A stretch of DNA of 64,000 bases from NCBI RefSeq assembly GCF_013204825.1, contig NZ_JABMKV010000002.1, positions 124,001 to 188,000 of the forward strand, read 5' to 3'. The translations under genes and the position numbers were made by a program. Positions 1-8,424 of this stretch are shown here, piece by piece. The notes below the pieces were generated by a model. It saw only the letters and a list, made by a program, of their open reading frames with translations. It was not told the origin of the DNA and searched no databases. Source of the stretch: Pedobacter boryungensis (GTDB lineage Bacteria > Bacteroidota > Bacteroidia > Sphingobacteriales > Sphingobacteriaceae). Positions within the stretch are counted from its first letter, which is position 1, and each line of letters begins with the position of its first letter.

Positions 1-970
1 TATAGTCATCAAACCAAATTTGAGCTTTGTAATAGAAATCTTTTAAAGGTTGTTTAATTTCTTCGGTAGTTACCAGTTTATCTGGAGAAAAATTTGCAAT
101 CTTTTCTTTAATATCTGCTTTTAATAACCCTGTTATACCTACCATCTGAATTGCTTTCCAATTCGTATCTGCAGTTTTGATATCGGCAAAAGGCATTAAA
201 TTTAACCTATAGTTAATTAGTTCTCCTTGTATTTTTTTTAAATTAGAAAGTGAGGTTTTAGTATCATAAAAAGCTGAATAGGCTGCAGTAGCTCCTGCGG
301 CTTGACCAAGCAACATACTATTTGGGTTCTCTATCCACACCAAATTCTCTTGTTCAGGAACAAAAAAACTATACAATGAAAAGAAGGTAGCGTTTGTTCC
401 GTTAACTGATTTTCCAGATGAAACACTTGTTCTGTAAATCGTAGGTGTATAGTTCAATTCTGCCCAGTTTGCAATTGATTTTATAACTATTTTTAAAGTT
501 TCATTCAATTTTGCATCACCTGGATTAATGAATACTTTTGGTTTTAGTGTACTTCCATCACTTAATTTAAAATTCCAATTATTTCCTGATCGCTCTGCTT
601 TAACCCATAATATATTTCGAATAATGGTTAAATTTTTAATACTATCAGCCCAAATGGTTAATACATTGTTGGCTGCTTGTTTGTCGAGGCTGGATAACTT
701 TTTATCACCGTTTTTACTAACAAACTCCTTGTATTTTTTTAAGAATGTTTCTTGTATTCCCGAATTTAAATCATTTTCAATTGGCGAAATATCGAAGCCT
801 CCAGCTTGCAATAAAATTGTCGTCTTTACCCCAGAAATGGCCGACTGAAACCCTGCGGCAACTGCTGCATTTCCGTTTCCGATCACCAATACTCCTGGCT
901 TCAATGTTTGTGCGTTTGCATAATCAAAGAAGATTATTAAGACCAAAGCAAAAAATAAATTTTTTCTCAT
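1..970 (-). CDS. Secreted FAD-dependent oxidoreductase-like protein, 3' end cut off by window edge
   Basis: The reading frame runs from an ATG at 970 to the window edge without a stop, giving 323 residues. Residues 1-20 form a signal peptide ending ANA-Q. A dinucleotide-binding loop of the GxGxxA type (VIGNGNAAVAAG, about 29-40) follows, as in FAD-dependent oxidoreductases of the FAD_oxidored group. A later stretch, SMLLGQAAGATAA, resembles the C-terminal FAD-contact segment of that group. The substrate cannot be read from the sequence. Export to the periplasm or surface is inferred from the leader. The gene diverges from the aldehyde dehydrogenase at 1086 across 115 bases. Confidence 0.6.
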   Translation of the reverse strand, partial: MRKNLFFALVLIIFFDYANAQTLKPGVLVIGNGNAAVAAGFQSAISGVKTTILLQAGGFDISPIENDLNSGIQETFLKKYKEFVSKNGDKKLSSLDKQAANNVLTIWADSIKNLTIIRNILWVKAERSGNNWNFKLSDGSTLKPKVFINPGDAKLNETLKIVIKSIANWAELNYTPTIYRTSVSSGKSVNGTNATFFSLYSFFVPEQENLVWIENPNSMLLGQAAGATAAYSAFYDTKTSLSNLKKIQGELINYRLNLMPFADIKTADTNWKAIQMVGITGLLKADIKEKIANFSPDKLVTTEEIKQPLKDFYYKAQIWFDDY

Positions 971-1085
971 TTTATACTGTTATCAAATAATATACGCAAT
1001 ATGCTTTAATTGAATGTGCTTTTGATGAATTTCATCGCCATTTAACTATATTTAACAATTCCCAAACACATTAGTTCTCAATAAT

Positions 1086-2483
1086 ATGGAACAAAAGATT
1101 GACGTTGTTTTTAAAACTCAACAAGCATACAAATATACGCTTAGAAAAAATAATGCGGCACAACGTATTGTTAAGTTAAAAACGCTAAAGGATACCATTA
1201 AAAAGTATGAGAGCGCCCTATATAAAGCCTTAAAAAGCGATTTACGCAAAAGTGTTTTTGAGACTTCCGTTACTGAGTTGTTTTTTATTTATGGAGAATT
1301 AGATTTTGCCATCAAGAATTTAAATGGGTGGATGTCTCCAAAACGTGTTGGTAAAACACTAACAACGCCTTTTGCAAAAAACAGATTGTATTATGAACCA
1401 AAAGGAGTTTGTTTAATTATTGCCCCTTGGAATTATCCTTTTCAGCTCATCATGAGTCCATTAATTTCTGCAATTGCTGCGGGAAATTGTGCTATAGTTA
1501 AACCATCAGAACTCAGTCCAGCTACCAGCAAAGTAATTAGTAAAATTATAGAAACTGCATTTGAGGCACAAGAAGTGGCTTGTTTTGAAGGAAATGCAAG
1601 TTTATCTACATCATTATTAAAATTGCCTTTTGATCATATCTTTTTTACTGGAAGTACGGCTGTAGGAAAAATAGTTATGGAAGCTGCTGCTAAAAATTTG
1701 ACTTCTGTTACGCTAGAACTCGGCGGAAAATCTCCAACAATTGTTGATAAGGCCGCTGATTTGGCAAAAGCGGCAGAAAAAATTGCCTGGGGAAAATTAG
1801 TTAACGCTGGACAAACCTGTATTGCGCCAGATTATGTTTTTGTACATGAGCAACACCTGGATGAATTTATTGGACTTTACAAAGCTGCTGTAAACAAAAT
1901 GTATTTTAAAACTGATAAGGTAGACTTGAAAGCTTATGGGAAAATTATTAGTCCTAAACATTACAAAAGATTAAAAAGCTTAGTAGATGAAGCTGTAGAA
2001 AAAGGCGCAAGGATAGATTTAGGTGGAACTTTTGATGAGCCTAATCAAACCATTTATCCAGTAGTATTGAGTAAAATACCAAAAGGCGCAAAAGTAATGG
2101 AAGAAGAGATTTTTGGTCCTGTCCTGCCTATCATTTCTTATCAAAACTTAGAAGAAGTGATTGATAAAGTCAACTCAAAAAGCAAAGCATTAGCGCTGTA
2201 TATTTTTAGTAAAAACAGTAAAAACATTAAATACATTCTTAAAAATACGAGCGCAGGCGGCACTTGCGTGAACGATGTTTTAATTCATATTTCTAATCCT
2301 AAATTACCTTTTGGTGGTGTAAATGGAAGTGGAGTTGGTAGCTGTCATGGATTCTTTGGTTTCAAAAATTTCTCTCATGAAAGAGCTGTCGTGTTCCAAT
2401 CGAGATTAGATTTTAGTAGTATGATTTATCCGCCATATGTTGGTAAAGAATGGGTTTTAAATATTCTAAAGCGAATTATGTAA
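1086..2483 (+). CDS. NAD(P)-dependent aldehyde dehydrogenase
   Basis: This 465-residue protein has the length and order of the class 3-like, membrane-tolerant aldehyde dehydrogenases. Visible landmarks are APWNYPFQ (about 113-120) in the cofactor fold, FTGSTAVGK (187-195), the general-base Glu211 in LELGGKSP, and the nucleophile Cys245 in NAGQTC. EEEIFGPVLP near 340 is the usual late motif. It should oxidise a fatty or aromatic aldehyde to the acid in the cytoplasm; which aldehyde is not evident. The C-terminus is hydrophobic-basic, as in long-chain aldehyde forms. The DinB-like gene starts 2 nt after its stop, so the two are probably co-transcribed. Confidence 0.9.
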   Translation: MEQKIDVVFKTQQAYKYTLRKNNAAQRIVKLKTLKDTIKKYESALYKALKSDLRKSVFETSVTELFFIYGELDFAIKNLNGWMSPKRVGKTLTTPFAKNRLYYEPKGVCLIIAPWNYPFQLIMSPLISAIAAGNCAIVKPSELSPATSKVISKIIETAFEAQEVACFEGNASLSTSLLKLPFDHIFFTGSTAVGKIVMEAAAKNLTSVTLELGGKSPTIVDKAADLAKAAEKIAWGKLVNAGQTCIAPDYVFVHEQHLDEFIGLYKAAVNKMYFKTDKVDLKAYGKIISPKHYKRLKSLVDEAVEKGARIDLGGTFDEPNQTIYPVVLSKIPKGAKVMEEEIFGPVLPIISYQNLEEVIDKVNSKSKALALYIFSKNSKNIKYILKNTSAGGTCVNDVLIHISNPKLPFGGVNGSGVGSCHGFFGFKNFSHERAVVFQSRLDFSSMIYPPYVGKEWVLNILKRIM

Positions 2484-2485
2484 TT

Positions 2486-3013
2486 ATGCAAGAATTAGAA
2501 AAACTAAAATATCCCATCGGGAAATACACTCCGCCAGCAACTATTAATGCTCAACACATTCAATTATGGATTGAAGATTTAGCTAATTTTCCCCAAGAAA
2601 TCGCATCAATAACTTCATTATTAAGCGAAGCTGATTTGGAAGTTGCTTATCGTCCAGAAGGTTGGACAGTTAGGCAAGTCGTACATCATTTAGCTGACAG
2701 TCACATTAATGCGTATACTCGTGTGCACTTAACTTTAACGGAAGATAACCCAAGTATAAGACCTTATTTTGAAGATAAATGGGCAGAATTAACTGATGGA
2801 AAAACTAGTGATATTAACCTTTCAATATCCATTTTAAAAGCTGTTCACGAGCGATTAGTTTTTTTACTTCGAAAATTAAAAACCATTGATTTTGAAAGAA
2901 CTTATTTTCATCCAGAAGCCAAAAAGGAATTTACTTTAGGGTATTTGGTTGGTAATTATGCTTGGCATGGAAAGCATCATTTAGCACACATTGGATCTAC
3001 TTTGAAAGGATAA
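2486..3013 (+). CDS. DinB/YfiT-type putative metal-dependent hydrolase
   Basis: The 175-residue product matches the YfiT/DinB four-helix-bundle family. The YPIGKY start, the EGWTVRQVVHHLADSH segment (His ligands near residue 58 and 62) and the C-terminal WHGKHHLAHI carry the expected His triad for a divalent metal. Family members include bacillithiol S-transferases and uncharacterised hydrolases, so the reaction is open. I chose ATG 2486, which follows the upstream stop directly, over an in-frame ATG at 2450 inside the dehydrogenase gene, because homologues normally begin near the ELEKLKYPIG segment. It ends exactly where the convergent DUF305 gene ends. Confidence 0.85.
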   Translation: MQELEKLKYPIGKYTPPATINAQHIQLWIEDLANFPQEIASITSLLSEADLEVAYRPEGWTVRQVVHHLADSHINAYTRVHLTLTEDNPSIRPYFEDKWAELTDGKTSDINLSISILKAVHERLVFLLRKLKTIDFERTYFHPEAKKEFTLGYLVGNYAWHGKHHLAHIGSTLKG

Positions 3014-3643
3014 TTACTTTTTAAGCTGTGTTTTCAACCAGGTGATCTCTTGTTCTTGAGCCTTAATAATATCTTCGGCCATTAACTGAATATATACATT
3101 ATTTGAATACGGCAAGTAAGCTTTTGCCATATCTACTGCACTTTGGTGATGCGGAATCATCAGCGCCACAAAATCATTTTCTATGTTATTAGATAGCCTT
3201 ACGTTATTCATTCCTTTCATCATTGGATTCATTGAATTTGCTAACGCTTTTTTAAATTCATTTGCATTAGCTGAAGGTTCTTGAGAAGCTGATTTTAGGA
3301 AATCTCGGAACATTTTGATTTCTTTTTTTTGTGCCTCAATTACTTTGTTTGCAAAATTTATTAATTCGGGTGATTGGCTATTTTTTATAATCGATTCTGC
3401 CATCACAACTGCGCCCTCATGATGAGGAATCATCATCGAAGCAAAATCATAATCTGGATTGCCGGTTTGCTTTGCATTATGCATTTTCATCATGCTCTCA
3501 TCCATGGCTTGCATCATTACATTTTTCTCTTTTACTGGTTCATGATTCATCGCTGAATGTACTGCTAAACTCTTTTTTTCTTTCTGATTACACGCAGAAA
3601 AACCTACTGCCGCAGCCAATAACATTACAAATATCTTTTTCAT
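3014..3643 (-). CDS. DUF305 lipoprotein, probable metal-linked periplasmic protein
   Basis: A lipoprotein signal ends at Cys18 (AAVGFSAC), so the 209-residue protein is predicted to be membrane-anchored. It contains two copies of the DUF305 signature, MMIPHHEGAVVMAES (about 70-84) and LMIPHHQSAVDMAKAY (about 160-175), each followed by a KAQEQEI- or EAQKKEI-type helix. The paired histidines and Met-rich linkers (MMQAMDESMMKMH) suggest metal binding. DUF305 genes are often found near copper-resistance genes, and here the upstream neighbour carries an HMA domain. The gene begins 1 nt after the stop of that neighbour, so it is the last gene of this unit. Confidence 0.85.
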   Translation of the reverse strand: MKKIFVMLLAAAVGFSACNQKEKKSLAVHSAMNHEPVKEKNVMMQAMDESMMKMHNAKQTGNPDYDFASMMIPHHEGAVVMAESIIKNSQSPELINFANKVIEAQKKEIKMFRDFLKSASQEPSANANEFKKALANSMNPMMKGMNNVRLSNNIENDFVALMIPHHQSAVDMAKAYLPYSNNVYIQLMAEDIIKAQEQEITWLKTQLKK

Positions 3644-3644
3644 T

Positions 3645-4364
3645 TTATAGTATAATTAACATGATTACACTCATTGCAATCATCAATAAATCTTCAATTA
3701 TTGTTAGCGTACTCATTGGCAAATTAAAAACAGCGCCTAAACATGCACATTGTATTTTTCGTTTATTTAATACACTTTGTAATACGCCAATAATACTGAT
3801 TGTCATTACAATTAACGTAAGCCAATTGGTTATCAAAGGATTAAAGTTAATAGCAAAAGCAATACCTAAACCCAATTCGATAAATGCATAGATATATCCC
3901 CATGGTGTAAAGTTTTTCGCTACGATATCATACATTGCATAACTTTCTGCAAATCCTTTTAGGTTAATTAGTTTAAAAAATGAAAACGAAAGGAAAAATC
4001 CAGCCATAAAAAACCGCATAAACAACATTCCGTTTATGGTTTCATTTTGCCAGCTAGCGAAGAGAGAAATTATGCCTACATAGCCAAAAAGTAAAAGAAC
4101 AGGTTTATACGTTTCAAAAAATGATTTTGCTTCTTCTATCGCTTCACTGTGTGCTATTGCAGAAATTTGGTATTTTGATGCATTGCCGCCTAATGCCTCT
4201 TGCAATTCATTTATCCCAATATGTCTTTCCATAGTTATGGTAGCCGAACTCGTATCTTTCGAAACTTCAACTTGGGTAACATTAGGCACTAAAAGCAAGC
4301 TGCTTTTTACTTTATTTTCGCACCCAGAACAGGTCATCCCTATAACTTGATAAGTATGTATCAT
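3645..4364 (-). CDS. HMA domain fused to MauE/DoxX-like membrane domain
   Basis: The 239-residue protein starts with a heavy-metal-associated domain (residues 1-70) whose GMTCSGC loop has the metal-binding Cys12 and Cys15. Four or five hydrophobic segments follow (about 95-115, 120-140, 160-185, 190-205 and 215-237) in the style of the MauE/DoxX membrane family, with a CAC motif near 208. The combination suggests metal or thiol handling at the inner membrane. I placed the start at ATG 4364, which begins the HMA fold (MIHTYQVIGMTC); a TTG at 4385 would add seven residues without homology support. It lies directly upstream of the DUF305 gene and is likely co-transcribed with it. Confidence 0.8.
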   Translation of the reverse strand: MIHTYQVIGMTCSGCENKVKSSLLLVPNVTQVEVSKDTSSATITMERHIGINELQEALGGNASKYQISAIAHSEAIEEAKSFFETYKPVLLLFGYVGIISLFASWQNETINGMLFMRFFMAGFFLSFSFFKLINLKGFAESYAMYDIVAKNFTPWGYIYAFIELGLGIAFAINFNPLITNWLTLIVMTISIIGVLQSVLNKRKIQCACLGAVFNLPMSTLTIIEDLLMIAMSVIMLIIL

Positions 4365-4459
4365 CTTATTATTTTTATAACACAAAATTACGGCAAGAGT
4401 TTGCGCAACTGTTATATCTTAACTAGAATGATTTATATAATTACCAGAAAAAGTTTGTT

Positions 4460-5284
4460 TTAGCCTATTTGAACAGATGTCATGGTTAATGAACCCCCAA
4501 CGGCTTTGTCGTTAAATAAAATCGCTTCTTCGTTATCATTTTGTAGACCTAAAGTATACATAAGAGGCAAGTAATGCTCTGGCGTTGGAATGCCCAATAC
4601 CACTTCGCTACCCATGATTTGGTAATTAATTAGGGGTTGATGATTTTTATTTAGGATTGCATTTTTGAACTTTTCGTTGGCTTCAATCGCCCAGTCATAT
4701 CCGCCGCCATTTATCATTTCCCAACTCATCATTCTTAAATTATGCACCATGTTTCCACTTCCTAAAATTAAAACCCCTTTTTTACGCAAGGCGGATAATT
4801 CTTTAGCCAAATCATAATGATATTTCGCATCTTTTGTATAATCGATACTGAGTTGTAAAACCGGAATATTTGCGTTTGGATACATGTGTTTAATTACCGT
4901 CCAAGCGCCATGGTCTAAACCCCAATCGTGATCTAAAATTATCGATGTTGATTTTACTAAATCTGCCGTTTCTTGCGCCAATTTTGGATTTCCTGGTGCA
5001 GGATATTGTACATCAAAAAGTGCTTGAGGAAACCCACCAAAATCATGAATTGTTGGCGGGAAATCCATTGCTGTAATTCGAGTTCCATTGGTAAACCAAT
5101 GCGCTGAAACCACTACTACCGCTTGTGGAATAGGAATATTTTTAGCAATTTCTATCCATTTTTCACTAAACTCATTTATTTCAATTCCATTCATTGGCGA
5201 ACCATGACCCATAAAAAGCACGGGCATCAACTCTGTTTGACCTAAATTAGCAGTGAAATTTTTAAATTGATTTAGTGTTGTCAT
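4460..5284 (-). CDS. ygiD: Class III extradiol dioxygenase, 4,5-DOPA dioxygenase (YgiD/LigB) family
   Basis: The 274-residue protein fits the YgiD/DODA family in length and motifs. MGHGSPMNG holds the first metal-site His, SAHWFTNG the second, and GLDHGAWTVIKHMYP a further catalytic His region. Family members are Fe- or Zn-dependent and open catechol rings such as L-DOPA; the true substrate here is unknown. ATG 5284 was chosen over 5323 because AAAGGAGT, a strong Shine-Dalgarno sequence unusual for this phylum, sits about 6 nt upstream of it. The gene lies among metal-related genes, but with 95 nt to the next gene downstream and 83 nt to the regulator upstream it may be a separate unit. Confidence 0.87.
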   Translation of the reverse strand: MTTLNQFKNFTANLGQTELMPVLFMGHGSPMNGIEINEFSEKWIEIAKNIPIPQAVVVVSAHWFTNGTRITAMDFPPTIHDFGGFPQALFDVQYPAPGNPKLAQETADLVKSTSIILDHDWGLDHGAWTVIKHMYPNANIPVLQLSIDYTKDAKYHYDLAKELSALRKKGVLILGSGNMVHNLRMMSWEMINGGGYDWAIEANEKFKNAILNKNHQPLINYQIMGSEVVLGIPTPEHYLPLMYTLGLQNDNEEAILFNDKAVGGSLTMTSVQIG

Positions 5285-5367
5285 GATTAACTCCTTTTGA
5301 TGATTACTTACAAAAGTATGCACTAAACCGTTTTTAAGTGTTGATGTAAGATAAGAAATGGATTTAA

Positions 5368-5931
5368 TTAGATTTCGTCTAAAGTTTTACGACCTAAATC
5401 ATGATTTTGTTTGTATTGAGAAGGTGTTTGTCCGCTTATTTTTTTAAACTGAGCAGATAAATGTGCTACACTACTATAATTTAACTGAAAAGCTATTTCG
5501 CTCAATGAATGTTCTCCATAAGTAAGCAATTCTTTTGCTTTTTCAATCTTCTGTTGGATAAAATATTTCTCAATTGTGTTCTGCTCCATTTCAGAAAAAA
5601 TCGCACTTAGATAAGCATATTCTGCATTGAGTTTTTTGCTCAAATAATCTGAAAGATTACTTTTTAATGGTTCATTTTGATAATGAACTAACTCAATTAT
5701 TGCAGTTTTAATTTGTTCTATTAATTGTTTCTTCTTATCCAATAAAAGTTCGAATCCAAATTTGCTTAGTGCTCCTTTAATTGTTTCATTTTGTGCGTTA
5801 CTTAATTGATCTTGTACAAGTTCTACTTCGCCTAACTGCACAGAAATAGGGTTAAAACCAAGTTTTTCAAACTCAGTTTTAACCACCATTTTACAACGGT
5901 TGCACACCATATTTTTAATGTACAACTTCAT
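5368..5931 (-). CDS. AraC-family regulator with N-terminal CxxC HMA-like domain
   Basis: The 187-residue protein has two parts. Residues 1-65 resemble a degenerate HMA domain with Cys10 and Cys13 (MVCNRC) and the KLGF-xx-VxLGEVEL pattern. Residues about 85-187 are an AraC/XylS DNA-binding domain: the first helix-turn-helix lies near 135-155 (LSEIAFQLNYSSVAHLS) and FKKISGQTPSQYK ends the second. No arabinose-type cupin is present, so the CxxC domain is the probable sensor. Its stop precedes the DOPA-dioxygenase gene and its start directly abuts the stop of the DUF3347 gene upstream. Control of the surrounding metal genes is inferred. Confidence 0.82.
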   Translation of the reverse strand: MKLYIKNMVCNRCKMVVKTEFEKLGFNPISVQLGEVELVQDQLSNAQNETIKGALSKFGFELLLDKKKQLIEQIKTAIIELVHYQNEPLKSNLSDYLSKKLNAEYAYLSAIFSEMEQNTIEKYFIQQKIEKAKELLTYGEHSLSEIAFQLNYSSVAHLSAQFKKISGQTPSQYKQNHDLGRKTLDEI

Positions 5932-6438
5932 TTATTTTTTAGCGATAGTTTCTGTGACTTCACCACAATCATACATCATACTACCATAAAATGGATTTTG
6001 AACATCTTCTACCTCATTTAACCAACTTTTTTTGGCCATTGGGCAATATTGAACATATACATCATAATTGTTTAATTTAATCTCTTTTGTTAACTTCAAC
6101 ATTGCTGATGAGAGTGCCCAAAAACTTTTACGTTGTTCTTTCAAATCTTTTTGTTGCACTATAGCATCCGCTGATTTTTTTATTACCTCTGCTTGAGTTT
6201 TCCAAAGTATTTGTTGCGTTGCAGATAAGGATTTAACTGGAAAAGTTGATATGGCTGCAACTAGCGATTTTGCGCTAACATTCGCTGAGGTGACATTGTC
6301 TTTTGCTAACGCGTTTTTTGTATCGAAGTACGCTTGTAAAGTTTTGTTAAACGCTGTTTTGCTAGGTGCATTTTGAGCTTTTACTACAGATAAAATAGTA
6401 GCACACATGATAGTGATGATTAAAAAGATCTTTTTCAT
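5932..6438 (-). CDS. DUF3347 periplasmic protein, probable copper binding
   Basis: A signal peptide (residues 1-21, ending VKA-Q) is followed by a helical domain and a C-terminal YCPMAKKSW (131-139), GSMMYDCG (152-159) pattern. Cys132, Met134, Met154-155 and Cys158 are the sort of soft ligands expected for Cu(I). This arrangement is the DUF3347 domain, found alone or attached to CusB-like efflux subunits. At 168 residues this is the stand-alone form. The gene is 5 nt downstream of the outer-membrane protein gene and abuts the AraC regulator, so all three are probably one operon. Metal identity is inferred, not shown. Confidence 0.83.
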   Translation of the reverse strand: MKKIFLIITIMCATILSVVKAQNAPSKTAFNKTLQAYFDTKNALAKDNVTSANVSAKSLVAAISTFPVKSLSATQQILWKTQAEVIKKSADAIVQQKDLKEQRKSFWALSSAMLKLTKEIKLNNYDVYVQYCPMAKKSWLNEVEDVQNPFYGSMMYDCGEVTETIAKK

Positions 6439-6443
6439 TTTTT

Positions 6444-7256
6444 TTACTTTAATACGTTAAAAAAGTTAAATTCTACTTTGGCTAAATACATGTTTTTTAA
6501 GTATCGATTTTGTATATCTCCTGCTACTTGAAAACGATAACCTAAATCTATTCTTGTTCTGCTATTTAATATTAATTGAAGCGCTGGAGCTAAGTCTAAA
6601 TAAGAATTCCCATTAGCCGGATTAGTTTTTCCTAATAATTCAAGATAAACATTAAAATTTGGTTGATTATAATTTTTATATACAAAAGGCAATACTAAAT
6701 AGCCAGAAGATAAACTGTAATTCAGCATTTTATCTGGCTCAGGCATTCCTGCTAGTTGTTTGTTTTTACTTTCAAAAGCCTCACTATAACCAAACGTAGC
6801 AGATAAAGCAAGTTTGTGAATTAACTGGGTGAAAATTAGTCCTGCTTGCCAACCAGAATTATCGCCTTCCAAATTTATATCTTCGGTATAAGTTGGTCTT
6901 TTGCTAGTACTAATTCTTCCATAGGCGGCCCCTCTGAAATGACTTTGCGTTTCATCTATGGATAAAAATCTATATTTAGCATAAAAACTTCCTCCTTCTA
7001 ATCGATATTTTCCATCCATATCAGAAACAAATCCTTGAGCATGAAACATTAGATTTTTATTCAATCCAATCATCATTTCACCAACAGACCTACTTCTAAA
7101 ATCGGGGCTAAAAAATCCTTCATTTGCTAATCTAATCCCAATAGATTTGGAAGGCATATTGCTAGCAGGCTCAGTATACACGTACAATTCTTGTGCATTA
7201 ACCATTTGGTTTGCACCAATAATAATCAGTGCAAATGCAATTATTTTCTTTATCAT
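6444..7256 (-). CDS. Outer-membrane beta-barrel protein of unknown function
   Basis: The 270-residue product has a signal peptide (1-21, VNAQ) and no lipobox. The rest is rich in alternating hydrophobic and polar residues with many aromatic positions (for example LVLPFVYKNYN and RIDLGYRFQVAG) and ends in FNFF-NVLK, close to the aromatic C-terminus typical of outer-membrane barrels. No catalytic motif is visible. It sits between the periplasmic HMA gene (3 nt upstream) and the DUF3347 gene (5 nt downstream), so a part in metal export or uptake across the outer membrane is a reasonable inference but unproven. Confidence 0.7.
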   Translation of the reverse strand: MIKKIIAFALIIIGANQMVNAQELYVYTEPASNMPSKSIGIRLANEGFFSPDFRSRSVGEMMIGLNKNLMFHAQGFVSDMDGKYRLEGGSFYAKYRFLSIDETQSHFRGAAYGRISTSKRPTYTEDINLEGDNSGWQAGLIFTQLIHKLALSATFGYSEAFESKNKQLAGMPEPDKMLNYSLSSGYLVLPFVYKNYNQPNFNVYLELLGKTNPANGNSYLDLAPALQLILNSRTRIDLGYRFQVAGDIQNRYLKNMYLAKVEFNFFNVLK

Positions 7257-7259
7257 TTT

Positions 7260-7793
7260 TTAAATACTTAAATGATAAACTCTAGTTTTTTTGCCGTTTA
7301 CTAAACCAGATCCACTTGCATAAGAATCAAGTTTTACAGTCGCCGATTTCTGTTTAAATGCAGTGTTTGAGATAAAACCTTTATCAATTACATTTACTTT
7401 AACTGGGCCATTTAAAACTTTGTCTTTTGCATTTGTAAAACGGTAAACATTACCATTTATAATAGTTTGTCCGTTTTCATCAATTTTTGTCTGATTAAAA
7501 TTCATGGTAGCTTCTAATTTACCCACAGAAAAGCCAGCATCTTTCACTTTCTTATTCAATTGGTCAAAGTTTACCGCTTTATCCTTTTTAAATGTAATTA
7601 CGAAAAGGTTTTTGTTTAAATCTGGGGTAACATTGCTCACGTAGTCTAATGTGCGCAAAGATTTTTCTGTAGCTTGAGAACACATAGAGCAAGTTAGCCC
7701 TGTTACTTGCATTTCTACGGTAGTTATTTGTTGAGCAGATACTTTTATAGCAAAAAATATCAAAAATAATATGATGATTTTAATCGTTTTCAT
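7260..7793 (-). CDS. Exported heavy-metal-associated (HMA) domain protein
   Basis: Residues 1-20 are a signal peptide (IKVSA-QQ). Residues 24-90 form an HMA ferredoxin-like fold with the LTCSMC loop giving Cys35 and Cys38 as metal ligands, followed by the expected DYVSNVTPDLNKN strand. The C-terminal half (about 95-177) is a small uncharacterised domain. The protein is probably a periplasmic metallochaperone, likely for copper or a similar soft metal. It is second in a tightly spaced unit (HYC_CC_PP, HMA, outer-membrane protein, DUF3347, AraC), with a 100-nt gap to the HYC_CC_PP gene. Confidence 0.85.
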   Translation of the reverse strand: MKTIKIIILFLIFFAIKVSAQQITTVEMQVTGLTCSMCSQATEKSLRTLDYVSNVTPDLNKNLFVITFKKDKAVNFDQLNKKVKDAGFSVGKLEATMNFNQTKIDENGQTIINGNVYRFTNAKDKVLNGPVKVNVIDKGFISNTAFKQKSATVKLDSYASGSGLVNGKKTRVYHLSI

Positions 7794-7893
7794 TGTCGAA
7801 ATTTTAAATAAATACTTTATTTATCTCCCATTCGGGAAATTAAGAATATCATAAAGCACAGCCAATTAAGCTATTACTTCATTATTTATTTAG

Positions 7894-8295
7894 CTAATTT
7901 CTAAAAACGCAATTGAAAATGTGTATAGCTACACTCGTGGATCTTGGTGGAGCTTTGTTTTCCATTTTGTTTAAAAACTCAGGAAAAAATGGTTTAAATA
8001 AGTCGCTAATTTTAGCAGGGATAAAGGTTTCTAAACTAAAAAGTTTAGGGAGCTTCAAAGAGCTTTCGGCTTGATGACTGTCTTTAACTTTCACATCAAC
8101 TTTGGTATTTTTACAACAACCATCGTCTTTTTTGTCTTTAGCTTCTGTCATGCAATATTTACATGCAGCTCTATCGGTATACACAGAAACCGAAGCAAGT
8201 TTTCCTCCGCAAAAATGCATGCTCAATGCCACACCAATTACGCTTATTAGGTAAAAGGTGCAAAGACTAAGGGCAAGTTTCTGCTTTAACTTCAT
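7894..8295 (-). CDS. HYC_CC_PP family cysteine-rich protein
   Basis: The 133-residue protein shows the three marks of the HYC_CC_PP family: HFCGG after the leader helix (27-31), a Cys cluster with CKYC (45-48) and GCC (59-61), and a PP pair near residue 117 in KAPPRSTS. Residues 8-26 are a hydrophobic segment that may act as signal or anchor. The family is common in Bacteroidota next to HMA and TonB genes and is thought to take part in metal traffic. ATG 8295 was chosen over TTG 8304 because a TAnnTTTG promoter box covers 8302-8309. It is the first gene of the metal unit. Confidence 0.82.
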   Translation of the reverse strand: MKLKQKLALSLCTFYLISVIGVALSMHFCGGKLASVSVYTDRAACKYCMTEAKDKKDDGCCKNTKVDVKVKDSHQAESSLKLPKLFSLETFIPAKISDLFKPFFPEFLNKMENKAPPRSTSVAIHIFNCVFRN

Positions 8296-8301
8296 CAAAA
8301 G

Positions 8302-8309
8302 CAAAGCTA
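8302..8309 (-). promoter_or_regulatory. Candidate TAnnTTTG promoter box for the metal gene unit
   Basis: On the minus strand TAGCTTTG matches the Bacteroidota -7 consensus TAnnTTTG and ends 6 nt before ATG 8295. No good -33 TTG is visible at 18-21 nt upstream, so activator help is possible. The predicted mRNA has almost no leader. Confidence 0.4.
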
Positions 8310-8424
8310 TACATAAATTTTTGAAATCAGATTTTAAGGTTTGTTAAAAAATGGTAAATAAAATTAGAAGGGATATAAGGCTGTTGTACTTTTTTAAATA
8401 ACTTAGCGTAAATTCACTTCCACT

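Noticed and set aside
528..990. Plus-strand frames opposite the first gene
   Set aside because: They are antisense to a continuous minus-strand coding frame with signal peptide and Rossmann motif.
8296..8304. TTG 8304 as start of the HYC_CC_PP gene
   Set aside because: It falls inside the TAGCTTTG promoter box; ATG 8295 follows.
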